Of a DNA stretch of 64,000 nt, positions 10,564-22,660 are shown piece after piece; position 1 is the first letter of the stretch, and the number at the start of each line of letters is the position of its first letter. The position numbers and the translations under genes were made by a program. The stretch lies in contig JARFIW010001481.1 in the NCBI GenBank assembly GCA_036346225.1, positions 146,501-210,500 on the forward strand, in the 5' to 3' direction. The notes below the pieces were generated by a model. It ran no database searches, was not told the DNA's origin, and saw only the letters and a program-made list of their open reading frames with translations. Source of the stretch: Platerodrilus igneus (Eukaryota; Arthropoda; Insecta; Coleoptera; Lycidae).

Positions 10564-11929
10564 GTTTTAAGATTTATTTATCTTTTATTTATATTAATTT
10601 TTAAAGTGATATCCTATTCTGAAAAAGGCTTATATCTAACGTAAAAGTGCAGGTACTCGATTCTAATGGTTGGTACAAAAGTGACTAAGTGATTTTACTC
10701 CTTATGGGGAATTCAATGTATGGTACAAAAATGACCAGAATGAACCTTAGATTTTTCCATAAGAAAATGCATGGGAAAATGGGTGGTTTTGTTTTAGAAG
10801 TAACCTAGCTTATCTACTGTAGTTTAGATAGAGAAATCTGCCGTCGACTTAAAATTTACAAAGATTAAACATTAATCAAAAGAAGAAAGAATAGGCAGTT
10901 CACCACCCAAGGAATTAAAGGTAACTACTAATGCTTTACAGACTTTAAGCTGTTTAATTGCTACCTATAGCTTAACGTGGTATAGCGTACTTCCAATAAT
11001 TTAGGAACTACAACTAAATTTTGAAACTTTATCTAATTGACTTACATTTGTTTAGAAATTGCCTGTGAATAGTTAATCCAATTATGCCGTATTAATGTGG
11101 TACTCATTACCTTTAATTCTGTCCTTTATACAATAAATTAAAATCGTCAGAATTAGAGCAATTTAGGGAAATTATTCAAAATACAGAAGTGAAAAATTGT
11201 CGACATGCGGAAAACCAACAGCATGAGCGGCTTAATTAACTGAATAGTATATGAAAGTGGTTCAATTAAAGTACGCACTCGTATATTCGTTTATGGTGAA
11301 GTGCTTTGCCTCGTGGATATTATAATAAAGCTTTGGACATTTATGACTGATGAATTATGGAGTAGCGTGAACTAAGTTTTACATACATATGTGTGAAAGC
11401 GTGTAAACCAAACTGCTCTGTAATTTGTTTAAAAAGTTTTACCTGACAAATGCGAGAGGAAAATATTATTTTGAATGCATAGAATTACAAGCGCCTATAA
11501 TTTTCCACTAAAATGTAATATAAATGCCTTAGAAATGGAAACCCATTATCCCTGTACAATGATCGCTAACTTACTTCCATTTCTGTGCACTTTCCTCGAA
11601 ACATCCCGCACTATAACATAGAGGAATCGTACCCAATACGGGCAGACTGAACGATACGTTATTAATTTGAAAGCACCCTGAAGGTGCTGGAACACGTATC
11701 GGTTTAAACACTGCACCGGCTATCTACAGTGGCACGGAGATTCCTATGGAAAAAAGACGTTGCAATGAACACTTAACTTGAACATCTTCATCTGTTGTCA
11801 CTATTGCTGGGGCGTCAAACCGCCCATCTGAGCAAACCCTTCGATATTCCTCTCTACATGGAAGACGGTTATTGCCGCACCATCACTAGGTATTCGGTGC
11901 TGCAAACATATTTCCCTGAAATTTCCACA
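10564..11929. other. No gene seen
   Basis: About 1.37 kb without a supported feature. Two short similar strings, 'tggtacaaaagtgac' (10670) and 'tggtacaaaaatgacc' (10722), are 52 bp apart. Nothing else stands out. Confidence 0.4.
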
Positions 11930-14900
11930 GCCTACATTTTTCACTACCGGCGTGCAATAGTCTAATGTAGGTCCACCTCTACCTCCCTTTTTCCTTCCTC
12001 TGCTTTTAATATATCTCGCACTGCCCCGTCATGTCTTGAAACGTGTTCTATCATCCTATCTACCCTATTTTTTACTCTTTTGTTTTCTAGATACACATTT
12101 CTCTTCTTATCATTTCTAGTATCTCTTTGATCTCAACTTTGTCCATGATAACTTCATCGTACGTCTGTAGCACCACATTTCATAGAGTTCAATTTTTTTC
12201 TTCTACTGTTCACATTTCTTAGCCGTATAATTCTGTGCTCTACACATATGATTTTAACAGTCTTTTTCTTGTTTTCTTCGAACATAGTAGTTGCATTTCC
12301 TTGTTAAATGCAACACGACCTTGTGCTAATCTTTGTTTTATATATTTTGCACTTTTCCCATCTTACGTTATTGGACTAGGTAGCAGGAATTCTTAAGCTT
12401 ATGTAAATTGTTGTTTCGTACTTGTATTCTGGTCTTTGACTTATTTTGCTTTCCTTCGCATACTAGTACTTTAGTTTTATTTTTGTTAATTTTAATAGAT
12501 GCCGTATCTCTCTGCTAGCACTTTCTATTTTATTATAAGCAGTTTCTAATTCTTCCTTGCTAGATGCTAATATCGTTAAATCGTCTGCGAATCTTAGGAT
12601 ATTAATCGTTTGTCCTTTCATAATAATTTCAAATGTCTTTCTTTATTTGACCGTATTCATTGCCGCTTCGATATAAAGTTAATAACTAATGGGGATAGCG
12701 CACATCCCTGTCTCACCTCTTTCCTAATTTTTATTTCCCTACGTTTCTGCTCAAATTCCATCACCGCTGTTTTTTTGTATAAGCTATGAACTATCGCCTT
12801 ATCTCTATTAATCGGTCTTATCCTTTTTAGCATATCGAACATTTTCCCCAGATCTACAAACTTTATATACACCCTTTCTCATTCTCCCATTGTTTTCCCT
12901 ATTATCACTTTTAAGGGTAAAATGGCCTTGCGTGTTCTCCTGTTTCTTTTAATCCCAAATTTATCTTTTCCTACTATTCTTTCAACCCCCTTTCCACATG
13001 TCTTTGTACAGTTCTAGTTAATATTTTAGACACGTGACCAGTTAAAGCAATTTTTTGAAAATTTTCACATCTATTCGCACCTTTCTTATTTGGTATAGTG
13101 ATCATGGTGTTACGTCTGAAATCTTTGGGTATGTCGCCCGTCGCATACATATAGCTGATAAGATGAATGAACCGATCTGTTATCGCTTGTGCCGCAGCTT
13201 TTGGAGTTTCTGTTTGCACCTTGTCTATGCCCGGTGCTTTACCATTTTTCGTGCTCTTAAATGCGGATTCAGAGTCATCTCGAAGTATAGGATATCCAGA
13301 GTCAAACTTTTTGATGTCTATTTCCTGTTCTAGATCTTTTAGTTGGGGTTGTGCATATAATTTTGATATGTATTCTTGCTATCTATTCACTTTCTCTACA
13401 CTTGATATAATGATATCTCATCCTGTGCAACTTATGTTTTTGCTGTTGGACTTTATATCTCTAAAATTCATTGTAATGGGTTTGTATGCATCGCTCGTTT
13501 TCCGATTTCCATTTTAATTTTTAGCTGTCTGCATTTTTTCTCAATCCATTGTTCTTTAGCTTTCCTGCATTTGCGAATAATATCCCATTTTATCGTTTTG
13601 TATTTTTGTTTCCCAACTTACTCTGGTCCACCTTTGCATTTTCGCCTTTTTTCTACTAAATTCAGAATACCCTTTATTACCCATGGTTTCTTATTTTCTT
13701 TTTGTTTGTACCCCGTATAATATCCGTGGCCGCAATGTCTATGCTCGTTTTTGCTTTTACTTTCGTAGTATCCAAAATTATCCCGATGTCTTTCAACAAT
13801 TTATTTGGTTTTTCTCAAACTTTTGTGGGTATTTTTATTTTTTAGTTTCTCAAGGCCAACGTGCTTTTTTTCCGTTCGTTCTGTCAAATTTTTAAATTCA
13901 AGCGTGACTTTCATAATTACTACGTTGTGCTCAGTGTCTAAAGTTGCTTCTGAGTAGTTTCTATAGTCTTTTACTTGATTCGTAAACCGTTGTTTAACAA
14001 GAATGTAATCTATTTGGTATTTTCCCATATCCGGGCGTCTTCCACGTGTCTCGTCTTCTAGCATGCTGTTGAAATAATGTGTTTGTTCACTCCATTTCTA
14101 GTTAGTTTTTTTACAATCAAGCATTCGTTGATAATTCCACAATTTAGTGGTCTGTTTAAAAAAAAATATGTCAAGTTTTTGATCTAGCTGTAGAACAGTC
14201 AAAGTTGTTACAATAAATACAAGTTTTTTTCCTATACCTACAATTCCAAAATTAGTTATATACTGTTCCAGCTGAACAACAACATCACGTTGGCAATATC
14301 CATACAGTCCACTGCTCAAGTTCCAAACAGTGTTAGTAACGGTTACAATGCTTTTGTCGTAAAATTCTACCAGCCTATTTCCCCTGTTGTTTCTCGTTCC
14401 TAAACTAAATAAACCTACTACCTCTCCTTCCATACCCTCACCTACCACTGCATTAAAGTTTTCCGTAATTATTAAATTTTCATATTCTTTTGCGAATCCT
14501 TGTATGTCATCGATATCTTTGCTGATCACTTCTACGTTTTCCTCACTTTAGCTAGAAGTGGACATGCATACTTTTATTATTACTGTATTTACCGGTTTAG
14601 ATTCTAATCTAACCACGAGTACTTTTTCTCTATTTTGTAAGTACTTGTCTATACAGTGTCCTATCTTTTTCCGCATAACTGTCTCCACACCCGATTTTCC
14701 ATCCTCTGATCCTGTATAAATTACCCTAAAGTCTCCGCTTCAAAAATGCCCGCCTCCGGCTACCGAATTTCTATAACATTTACCATACCTAATTCTAATC
14801 TATCCATTTCAATTTTAAAATTGTAGCTCGCCTACTTGGTACACACTTCAACGTTCCATGCCTTGACTCGCAAAATGTTCCCGTCACTTCTTGAATGGAG

Positions 14901-15120
14901 ACTATTTTAACTCCGGAATCCTTTACTATAGCATTTTTTAGTACGCTGTGTACTTGGGGGTCATGAGGCGATTGCCGTTGCCTTTCACATCAGAGTAGTC
15001 TGTTTTAGAATGCCATACTGACCCCTATGGTCTTTGCTACTGTAAGTACCGAAAGAGCTGCTGCTCTCTTCCGGAGACCTGTTTTAGTCTGGTTCCTCAC
15101 TAAAGACCCCACTTATTAGG
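11930..15120 (-). pseudogene. APE-type LINE (RTE-like), near full-length but dead
   Basis: Read on the minus strand, the element has a 5' region (15,120-14,890), an apurinic-like endonuclease (14,880-13,870) and a reverse transcriptase (about 13,400-12,550). The endonuclease shows FRVIYTGSEDGKSGVE, ENLIITENFNAVVGEG with the DFNA motif degraded to NFNA, and QIDYILVKQRF. The RT shows KNGKAPGIDKVQTE, IPKDFRRNTMITIPNKKGA, VDLGKMFD, VRQGCALSPL and the catalytic FADD (about 12,577-12,597). A C-terminal region (12,550-11,940) carries degraded FEMWCYRR- and GHILRH-like blocks. Many stops and frameshifts break the single long ORF. The endonuclease is interrupted at about 14,100-14,330 by sequence that does not fit the domain. 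The tail near 11,940 ('cagcctacatttttcactac') recurs in the LINE tails near 33.4, 40.8 and 52.4 kb. The clade call (single ORF, APE plus RT, no RNase H) is a best guess. Confidence 0.85.
14100..14330. other. Foreign segment inside the LINE endonuclease
   Basis: Between GNRLVEF...TNTVW (upstream) and GKYQIDYILV (downstream) about 230 bp cannot be aligned to the endonuclease fold, where only a short loop is expected. It is open on the minus strand (14,098-14,529) because the reading frame continues across it. It may be a small insertion; I saw no clear terminal repeats. Confidence 0.4.
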
Positions 15121-15739
15121 TAAAACCTATAGTTCGACCGTTTATCTCACTAAAACACGCAAGCTATTCAAAGTGCAATTCCGTTTAGAATGATATTAAA
15201 GTCTGTTGTTTTCTAATTCTTGTTAGTTGATACTCTATATTTTCTTAGAGAAAGTTTAATAAACTCACTAATTTCGGTCGACTTAACGAAACTTTAAAAT
15301 GAAGGGCCTTCCAAAACATTGGAAACGCCCAACACTTGTAACTACGATTTCTTCACCGATGTGCATATCGCTCGATCGTCTTTTTACAAAATCCATCTTG
15401 CCTGTTTCAAGAATCGAGAGCGAATTTTCTCCGAGTTGACGAACAAACGAAACGACGTTACGTCGCTTGTCATAATGTGCAAAGTTCCAACAACCATTCA
15501 TTAAAACACGAGTCTATATAACGCATTTTAAATAATACTCGACTCCTGATTGGATGATATTGCAAATGACTGAATTGTAATTAACATTAAAAAATTAGTT
15601 GCTGGATAAAATAACTGGTATACAAAGTGTAGTATACTCAAGGATCTACGTATTTATAAATCAAGTCAAAAAATATGTTACAATGTTCAATACAGTAGCA
15701 TATGTTTGCTTCTTCATCTCATTTTACTAACAGCTTATT
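15121..15739. other. No recognised gene; one 72-codon ORF
   Basis: The minus-strand frame 15,283-15,501 (with KMDFVKRRSSDMHIGEE) is open but matches no family I know, and its opposite strand is open as well (15,319-15,504). It lies upstream of the LINE and may belong to its degraded 5' region or to another repeat. No function is assigned. Confidence 0.3.
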
Positions 15740-16340
15740 CTTTATTTTAAGAAGGTTGCGTTTTCAGTAGTCACTTTAGCTGTTAGTTATATCATGGCGT
15801 TTCCGTCCAAAACAAAGTCTGTCAACTTTGAAAAGGGCTTATCGTATCTGATGGGAATTTGTGTTTTTGATGGAAATGCCTACGCTTTTAGAAAATAGCA
15901 GACTAGCAGAGCTTTACTAAATTGTCTCCTAATATTTTATTAAGGGTATTAGAAAAACTATCTGAATACATTACAATGTAATTGGCACGCACGTCCATTT
16001 TGCGCACGTTTACACACTTGCTCACACTAATATTTCTTTAGCTTCATAATTCATTTGAAATGAACGTAGAGAGCTTTATTGCATGAAGCATGAATAAAGC
16101 AGTAATAATATTTTAATCGAAGTTAGCTGTATATATTGCACAGTGAATTAAACCACTCAACTCATAGCGTGCTATTAATTAAACACAACTCATGTATATA
16201 TGAATGTATTTGTTTTTCACTAAACCGAGGAATTAAGAAATTTCATTTTAAAGACTTGGTATTTTACGGATTAAGGATGTTAAATGAAATTGTTTTTATC
16301 TTTGAAACAAAGCAGAAGTTACCTCATTTACACATTTATT
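15740..16340 (+). repeat. Dispersed non-coding repeat, plus copy
   Basis: Aligns to the reverse complement of 25,680-26,350. Shared blocks in order are 'tttgaaaaggg', 'gatggaaatg', 'gcttttag', 'gaatacatta', 'gacacgcacgtccattt' (here 'ggcacgcacgtccattt'), 'gcttcataattcat', 'aaccactcaa' and 'attaaacacaa', ending with 'ttttaaagacttg'. About 600 bp. The ORF at 16,136-16,393 lies within it and is not conserved in the other copy. Confidence 0.75.
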
Positions 16341-16560
16341 TTTATGTCACTGTCAATGTCAAATTATTTTCAATTCAAGCTGTGTATGCCTAATACTTTT
16401 TAATTTGAAAACTGTTATTATCTTTATACTTTTAGCTCTTTGAAAAAGATTTTAAATAAATCGAAACGTCAGAAACCAGCAAATGAATATTTAATAAAAA
16501 ACCGAACGAAAAATATCCCAAGAAATAAAAATATCAACTTATCCATATATTTACGTTCGC
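16341..16560. other. No gene seen
   Basis: AT-rich DNA between a repeat and a (TA)n tract. Contains 'atcgaaacgtcag' at about 16,460 but nothing that can be assigned. Confidence 0.3.
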
Positions 16561-16598
16561 CAAAAAAGAATCTATATATATATATATATATATATATA

Positions 16599-17586
16599 TT
16601 GCTGTAATTATAGGGTTAATTTAGGGGTAGGTTAAGTCATAGGGGTCGTAGAATAAGCAAGGGAAACTCCCAAGTAACAAAACCACGGAATTACAGATAT
16701 TAGAAGAGTAAATAGGTCATTATAAATATTCTTAGTTGAGAGCACACTGTATATAGCAGTACAAACGATTGAAACAGATATCCAAGAGTAGCTATGAGCA
16801 AAGATAAGAATTTAAAAATGTAACGAAATGCATTGAAATATAAACGGTGAAAAACCTGCATGAATTGGTTAGACAAATATTCAAAAAGTGCGTGGATATG
16901 TCATCTTAAACGCACTTAGAAATTATGCATTATTCGAAAAGCGTACGTGTATCACATTTGCTCAAAAATCCAATTTATTAGGAAATAAACAAACACCAAA
17001 TTTATTCGATTCAGATTAGAATAAGGCCAACAAACAATACGACGTGATCGATTGAATGAAGATTCCTGGGATTTCTGAAGTAAATGCCTAGGTATAATAA
17101 GAATTTATGTGACCAAAAGCATCGCTTCATGCAATTAAAATACATACAACTGGTAAAATTCCAAAAATAACAAGTGATAATACACTTGGTCTCGCCCAGT
17201 ACGTGGAGTCAACGAATCAGAAACTAAAGGGGGCCGATCCTATAAATATCTTAAAAATTGAATATTGAGTTAGTATACTTTGAACCTGGGCAGTCACTAT
17301 ACTATACACTATACTATACTATACTATTCTATACTATACAAATGTGATAAATATTTACGTGAAAGTTAAGTGAAAATTATTTTAAAGAGTGTATAATTGT
17401 GCAAAGAGAGCCGTACTTCTAAAAATACGTAAGTAAATAAGATTTAGTGAAATTATATCATTTCTAATAATAAATAAAACAGGGCTCTCGTTAAATACGT
17501 TCTGAATAATTACCATCTGATTAAACACCTTCTGGAAATACCTTCTAATTTAAATACCTTTTGAAGAACTACGTTCTAAATCACAG

Positions 17587-17589
<3 letters not shown>
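16599..17589. mobile_element. Non-autonomous element bounded by (TA)n, short TIRs
   Basis: Begins after (TA)n with 'ttgctgtaatta' and ends with 'taaatcacagcaa' before the next (TA)n, so its ends are short inverted repeats (TTGCTGT-A, about 9-10 bp). It is 991 bp with no coding capacity, and includes a (CTATA)n microsatellite at about 17,296-17,340. Target duplication cannot be distinguished from the surrounding (TA)n. The same end motif occurs at 1298, 4678 and 17,626. Confidence 0.55.
17296..17340. repeat. (CTATA)n microsatellite
   Basis: About nine imperfect copies of 'actat' in a row. Confidence 0.9.

Positions 17590-17625
<36 letters not shown>
17590..17625. repeat. (TA)n flanked by perfect inverted 9-mers
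   Basis: 'tcacagcaa' (17,581-17,589) and 'ttgctgtga' (17,626-17,634) are exact reverse complements on the two sides of a 36 bp (TA)n tract. It looks like two element ends facing each other across one target microsatellite. Confidence 0.85.
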
Positions 17626-17628
<3 letters not shown>

Positions 17629-18624
17629 CTGTGATATTTCTGTTATATCACAATAACCTCAAACTAGGTCAGGGTTCACATGGATCTCAGAGGAATACAT
17701 TGCTTATCGACAAAAGCTCCATTTACAAATTGGTAATCAATCAAATTCACCAATACACCCCGGATTATCTTAGTACAACAAAATTTCTTTCCAATTAAAT
17801 AAGCCACAAACAGTAATGTCGCCCTGTATGATGCTATAATCTAGGTACTATTATGAACTAACCATTATGATTACAAATTCTCCATACTTCTATTCTTAAA
17901 CCTGACACAAAAAAGAAGCACTTATTAAGGTGAATGCATTCACCTACTAAAAAAAATTTTTCATAAACAAGCACACCTGTTATTTATTTTTATGAACGCA
18001 AAAATTATATTTGTTTTACACTAGCAATTAGCTTCTGTATGACTTATCTTGTTATTACTTTAAAATGTCTTTTCGCTTATTTCTCCAGCAAGTTCCTCGA
18101 CACTGTGACTTTAAAGTTCTGGTTTTCTTTGAACAACTGAACTTCCAACTAAAATTATTTCTAAAACTGAAAAGAAAAGCCCATTCTGGGCGATTCAAAA
18201 ACGTCTGGAGAAAACACTTACATCTTCTCAGACTTTAAACAGGTAAGTGACTAATTTCTGAACACAACCCTACTTCCTAATATTAAAGTTGGCCCATTTG
18301 AATGCATATTTGTCTACTACGACTACTTGCAATGCTATTGCAGCACCTCGTGGATAATAATGATCCTGGTATATAAACTGAATTACTCTGGTAGTAAATT
18401 TTTTCAAGCTGCGCTTCCTAGACTGGGTTTTGTACAACACAACACAATGAATAACACATAACCAATAAAATCAATAGAAGCTGTAGCGTGTGCCATGAAC
18501 GATAAAAAAATAACTTTCTACAAACTAATACTCACAATCAAGTGGTTTAATGCCAATTTAATTCTGATCGATAGCTTCAATTCTTCAAAATCTTCGATTA
18601 GGACTATATGTTATTGTCTGCCAT
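17626..18624. other. Unassigned region, probable second (TA)n-bounded element
   Basis: Starts with the 'ttgctgtga' end motif. No second end was found before the BEL/Pao LTR region, and no coding sequence is visible in this kilobase. Confidence 0.35.
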
Positions 18625-18945
18625 AGGTTGATGTGGAGCACTAATGTTTCTAATGCCGACAACGAAAACGACACGCACTTGAGCGAGAATATTTCTTATT
18701 GTAAGACGCAAGACGATCGTCTCTAATATACAGCTTGTAATGTGCGGTGTAAGAGAACGACTACTTGTTTCGAATTAAGGCAGAAACCAACAAAAGGAAT
18801 AGAAGTTCTGATTAGTTCGTACTAGATCGTATGGGTTAAGTGTAAATTACATGCAAATCAGGATTGTACTTATTAATTTGTACGAAAGCTATGTTATTTA
18901 TATATGTAATACATTACGCTACTAAATAACATTTACCACCCACCT
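18625..18945 (-). repeat. Possible BEL/Pao LTR downstream of the pol relic
   Basis: On the minus strand the pol relic is followed by 'ggtgggtgg' (polypurine-like) and then 'tgttatttagtagcg', a position and start (TG) expected for a 3' LTR. The region runs to about 'gtgctccaca' near 18,630. The far end and target duplication are not resolved, so the boundaries are tentative. Confidence 0.35.
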
Positions 18946-19064
18946 AAATAAAAATGAAAACACTTATTTACCAGAATAAACAGAAATATGTTAATATGTA
19001 CATAGTTATTGAAATGTATATACAATTAATGCAACAGTGTTTATAAAATATTTATGTGCTATTT

Positions 19065-21010
19065 TCCAAGGGAAAAGGGAAAAGTTTAGCTAAACCGTTT
19101 TTACTAATGCGACACGAGAAACGCCGTCTGTAACTGAGGACAACCCTTCAATTCGAATTCGATCTAATCGCCAAGAGAATGGAGGCGCTTGATCATACCT
19201 TATGAGAACTCTGTCCTAACTTCTACTAATGACTTGGAAGAACGCCATTTCATCTTTTGTTGCTACGTATGTAGATATTCAAGATGCCATTTTTTCCAAA
19301 AGGATTGCTGTAGGCGCTGAATAAATTGCCAACGATGCGACAGCTTTGTGTCAGTGAGATCTGGACCCGATATGGCGGGTACAGGTGCGACATTGGACTG
19401 GGAGTCAATTATGAAAAATATATTGGATCACTACTAGTTGAACAGAGTGGTCTAGAGATAAAGATTGCTTCAGTCTCAACTAAGACGGTCAGAAATTATT
19501 CATACAATATCGTTTGATCACTAATCGACCTTGTCAAATGGGACTGCATTAATTTGGTACCAGCTTTCCACAAACCGCCAAGGATTGAACACATTTGCCT
19601 CAGCGTGCTTCAGAACGACGTAATGCAGCAATAAATGATTTTGTTGATAAACTAGAGGTTAATTCTAAGCCTAGTTCTTAAACAAAGAAACAAACAGATG
19701 TAAGCCTTTACTGACTTAGCACCTCTAACACGACTCATAGTGCTAGAAAATTAACCACCATAATCCACACCGGTATTAAGAAATGTCTTGCTAGGTGTGA
19801 CTCGGTATAGGAACATTACTCATGAAAGGAACAGATGAAACTGGTCTTGTACGGAAACAACGAATGCAAGTTTTCAAACACTTTTGAATAGGCCGCTATG
19901 CATTTCTTGTGACAATCAAAACTTATAAGTTCCGTTAAACGCTGAGAAAAGTAGGGAATTTTCGGTCATGTGATAAATCTGAGTTTCTTAGTCGACCACC
20001 CCTCAACAAACCACGACTGCCAGGGAAAGAACTGAGACGACAAAGTTTGCTTGATATATAATTTACCATTACGAATATTTTGCATGTCTTAATCACAAGC
20101 TTCTTTTTGCATTCTTTTGATTAGCAAATGTATTGCACCCTGTTATTGATGTATCGATATATTTTTCGCCCATCTCAAACGTGGTCTCTGGGAACCTGTA
20201 AATTGTGGGAAAAATAACAAACATATTTAATTATTCTCAAGATATTTTGTAGATCTGACTATTTTGTTAACAGTGAATCCAAAAAGTTGTTTAAAGCGAC
20301 AACACCCAACGAAAGTGTACGTTTTTCCATTTGCATATGTGACGAATTAATAAGACCAGACTCAGCCTTTACTGGCCATTGATCTTCTGGAGGTTTCGAC
20401 CATAGAAGACCTAACTACCATAATGATCAATCAATTCAAAAGTACAAAGTCCATGAGATGCGTAATCTGTTATATTATCTTGCGATTTAACATGAAACCA
20501 TGACGAAGGTGAAACCCGTTCTTAAAATGCAGTTGCTCTCAAAAGTTTTCCAATTGTATAATATTACTGTGGGATCCGACCACGCAAAATTTCATAAAAT
20601 GAGAAACAATTTTCATAACTAATTTTATCAAATTCCACCAAGTCTGGTAAAAATCTGGACAATCAAATGCGATTTATAGGTGCAACTTTGGACAGTTTAA
20701 TACTGCCATTCTGATCAGAGCAAAAAAGTAAACCACAACAGCATAACCTGCTTCTGATACATCACAAAATGCACGTATTTGTAACCTATGATAGCCTTTT
20801 ACAAAAACCCTACGTGTGATTTTTATCTTGGACAACTCGGGAGAATGGGACACGAAACTTTTTCATTTTGAAAGAATATTTACACACGGACTGTCGTATG
20901 TGGTTCCACTAAATGCCAAGAATCCATAAATGCCTAATGAGATGCTTTACAAAATGTACAACTGATTGTAGTAAACCAAGTGAATCAGAAATATGTAGGG
21001 TTTCTGAAAT
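19065..21010 (-). pseudogene. pol: BEL/Pao retrotransposon pol relic (RT end, RNase H, integrase, DUF5641)
   Basis: The minus strand reads, in several frames, as the C-terminal half of a BEL/Pao pol polyprotein. Landmarks are DSLGLLQSVV (about 21,000; family FDPLGLLSPV), FCDVSEAGYAVVVYF (RNase H-like, about 20,780-20,740), KTFLNTGVDYGG and RVRGAKSVKAYICLF (integrase core start, about 19,790-19,690), SFIAALRR, GLWKAG...SHLTRSISDQ, VEAEA-like VETEAIFISRPLC, and finally FSWRLDRI with DGVSRVALVKT (DUF5641 end, 19,160-19,080). Stops and frameshifts are frequent, and sequence between the RNase H and the integrase is decayed. The catalytic RT core, protease and gag are not recognisable upstream. A possible LTR follows at 18,945. 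Confidence 0.75.
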
Positions 21011-22035
21011 CAAGTTCCTTTTTGTGCAGTGACATTAATACAAAAACTAATTTCATCTGCAACGGGTTGCTATTGTATACCTATTGTCTTCTGTAACACA
21101 TTTGTTGTATCTTCAAATGCATAGCTTGCTGATAGCAAAGATCCTTTGGCAATTTCTCTCCATTCTTGATTCATGCGGTCAATATCTGATGGGCCAGATA
21201 TTTTCCGTCTCAATCGCCCTCCACGACTTTGACGGTCCGAGGCATTCGTAAAGGTATTGTTATTAAGTTTTAATTAGGTTGAATCAAGTTACCAGCGTAG
21301 ATCGCAGCTGTGCCGTTGTAGCTTTCCCTACTAACGTTAACGACACCGTACCGTTGAGTGTTGGCATGTTTAGTCTGTTTACCACAGACGTCGCCACGAT
21401 TTCCAGTCTTTCAGGTGTACCCAACGTCGTTCAATACAAGCTACAACTTTCTCTTCCAAGGAGGTTACTTTGTAAGCCAGCAGAAAGTTGCCCACGCTAC
21501 GATCACTAGGAGGCACATGTTGTGCACTGACACACATCGAACGCGCTTCTAATACATTGATCATTTTGGAAGTATTATTAAATCATCACTAATTTCATAA
21601 TTAGTTCTTACGCATGTGTTACTATCGACAGATAGCAATGGCTTAATTATTATGTGTTTATTGAGTTCTCGAGTAACTACGACATCTGTAGAGGAACAAG
21701 ATTTACATTTTCCGGAAAAGCACGTATTTGAATCAACTAATTAATCACATCTATCACAATAAAACTTGAAGGAAAATTAGCTGTAGTAATTGTGCCGAGA
21801 CCGTGTAATATTGGCACATATCGTTGAAATATTCGCCTCAATAATGGATAGGTCGTATTTTAATAATTCTTTAAACAAATATATCGTAGTAGTTGCAATA
21901 TCGACAGTGTTGTGGTTTGACATTACTGTCCCTTTTTCCATAAATAATGGTTTGCCAATTGCATCTTTAAGGTTGTTTATAATTTTACCACGCCTCGTAG
22001 GTCTGTATATTTACACCATCTCTCATCATGTCAGC
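21011..22035. other. No recognised gene; hydrophobic ORF at its end
   Basis: The plus-strand frame 21,790-22,152 (120 codons) is strongly hydrophobic with two or three possible membrane stretches, but it has no family match that I know and runs into a dispersed repeat at 22,040. Frames at 21,279-21,564 on both strands overlap each other and are probably chance. Some of this may be decayed BEL/Pao pol. Confidence 0.3.
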
Positions 22036-22660
22036 TTGTTATTAGCATTTTTTCTTTTGCTAGATCGAAACTTTTTGAGGATTGCTTTTATTCAAGATGT
22101 GATACGGCTAGAAGGTGTGGCGAAGAAAAAAATAGTGTGCTCTCGGTCTTAACTCGGGGTCTATTCCTGCGGAGACATGAAGTGGTCGGGGTATTTTACT
22201 GCGACTAAACCTTTAATACAAAAAAAAGCTTGGGCGCCATTGCGTCTATGAAAACTAACAATGAATAGTCATTATAAGGGTAGACCCAGAAAAGCCTTAA
22301 GAGAAATATATCAACTTGAATTTAGATGTATCGTAATTTAATATTTTCCTCAATTTTATCACCTCAACCAAATTTCGTAGACTGCTTATTTTTATTAAAT
22401 TTTAGAAATAAAACGATTTAAGTTTTGAGTAGCATCTAATAAAAAAATTAGAATCTCTTCTCTATGTACAAAAATTATTAGTGTAAATAAAACAGCATAA
22501 AAGAGAATGAAGGCAAAAATTATCGTGATTAACGAACTATGCCTGTAATAAAAAAATGAACTTAATATTTTATTAACATCAATCATGCGCTGTAATCAGA
22601 GATCTTTGATATAGCTTACAAGTATTAGAACATAGGTTTTTTTTAAATACAAAATTTACT
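22036..22660 (+). repeat. Dispersed repeat with conserved core, copy 1
   Basis: Core at 22,139-22,195 ('aactcggggtctattcctgc', 'tggtcggggta') is nearly identical to 55,861-55,917 and recognisable in reverse at about 62,985-63,030. Outer parts also align, but more weakly: 'gggcgccatt', 'taagggtagac' and 'gatctttgat' are followed by 'agcttaca'. No coding role is evident. Confidence 0.7.

Noticed and set aside
13055..13895. Plus-strand ORFs over the LINE
   Set aside because: Antisense to the endonuclease/RT frames; rich in F, S and C as expected from reverse-read coding DNA.
16136..16393. 85-codon ORF
   Set aside because: Lies in a dispersed repeat and is broken in the inverted copy at 25.7-26.0 kb.
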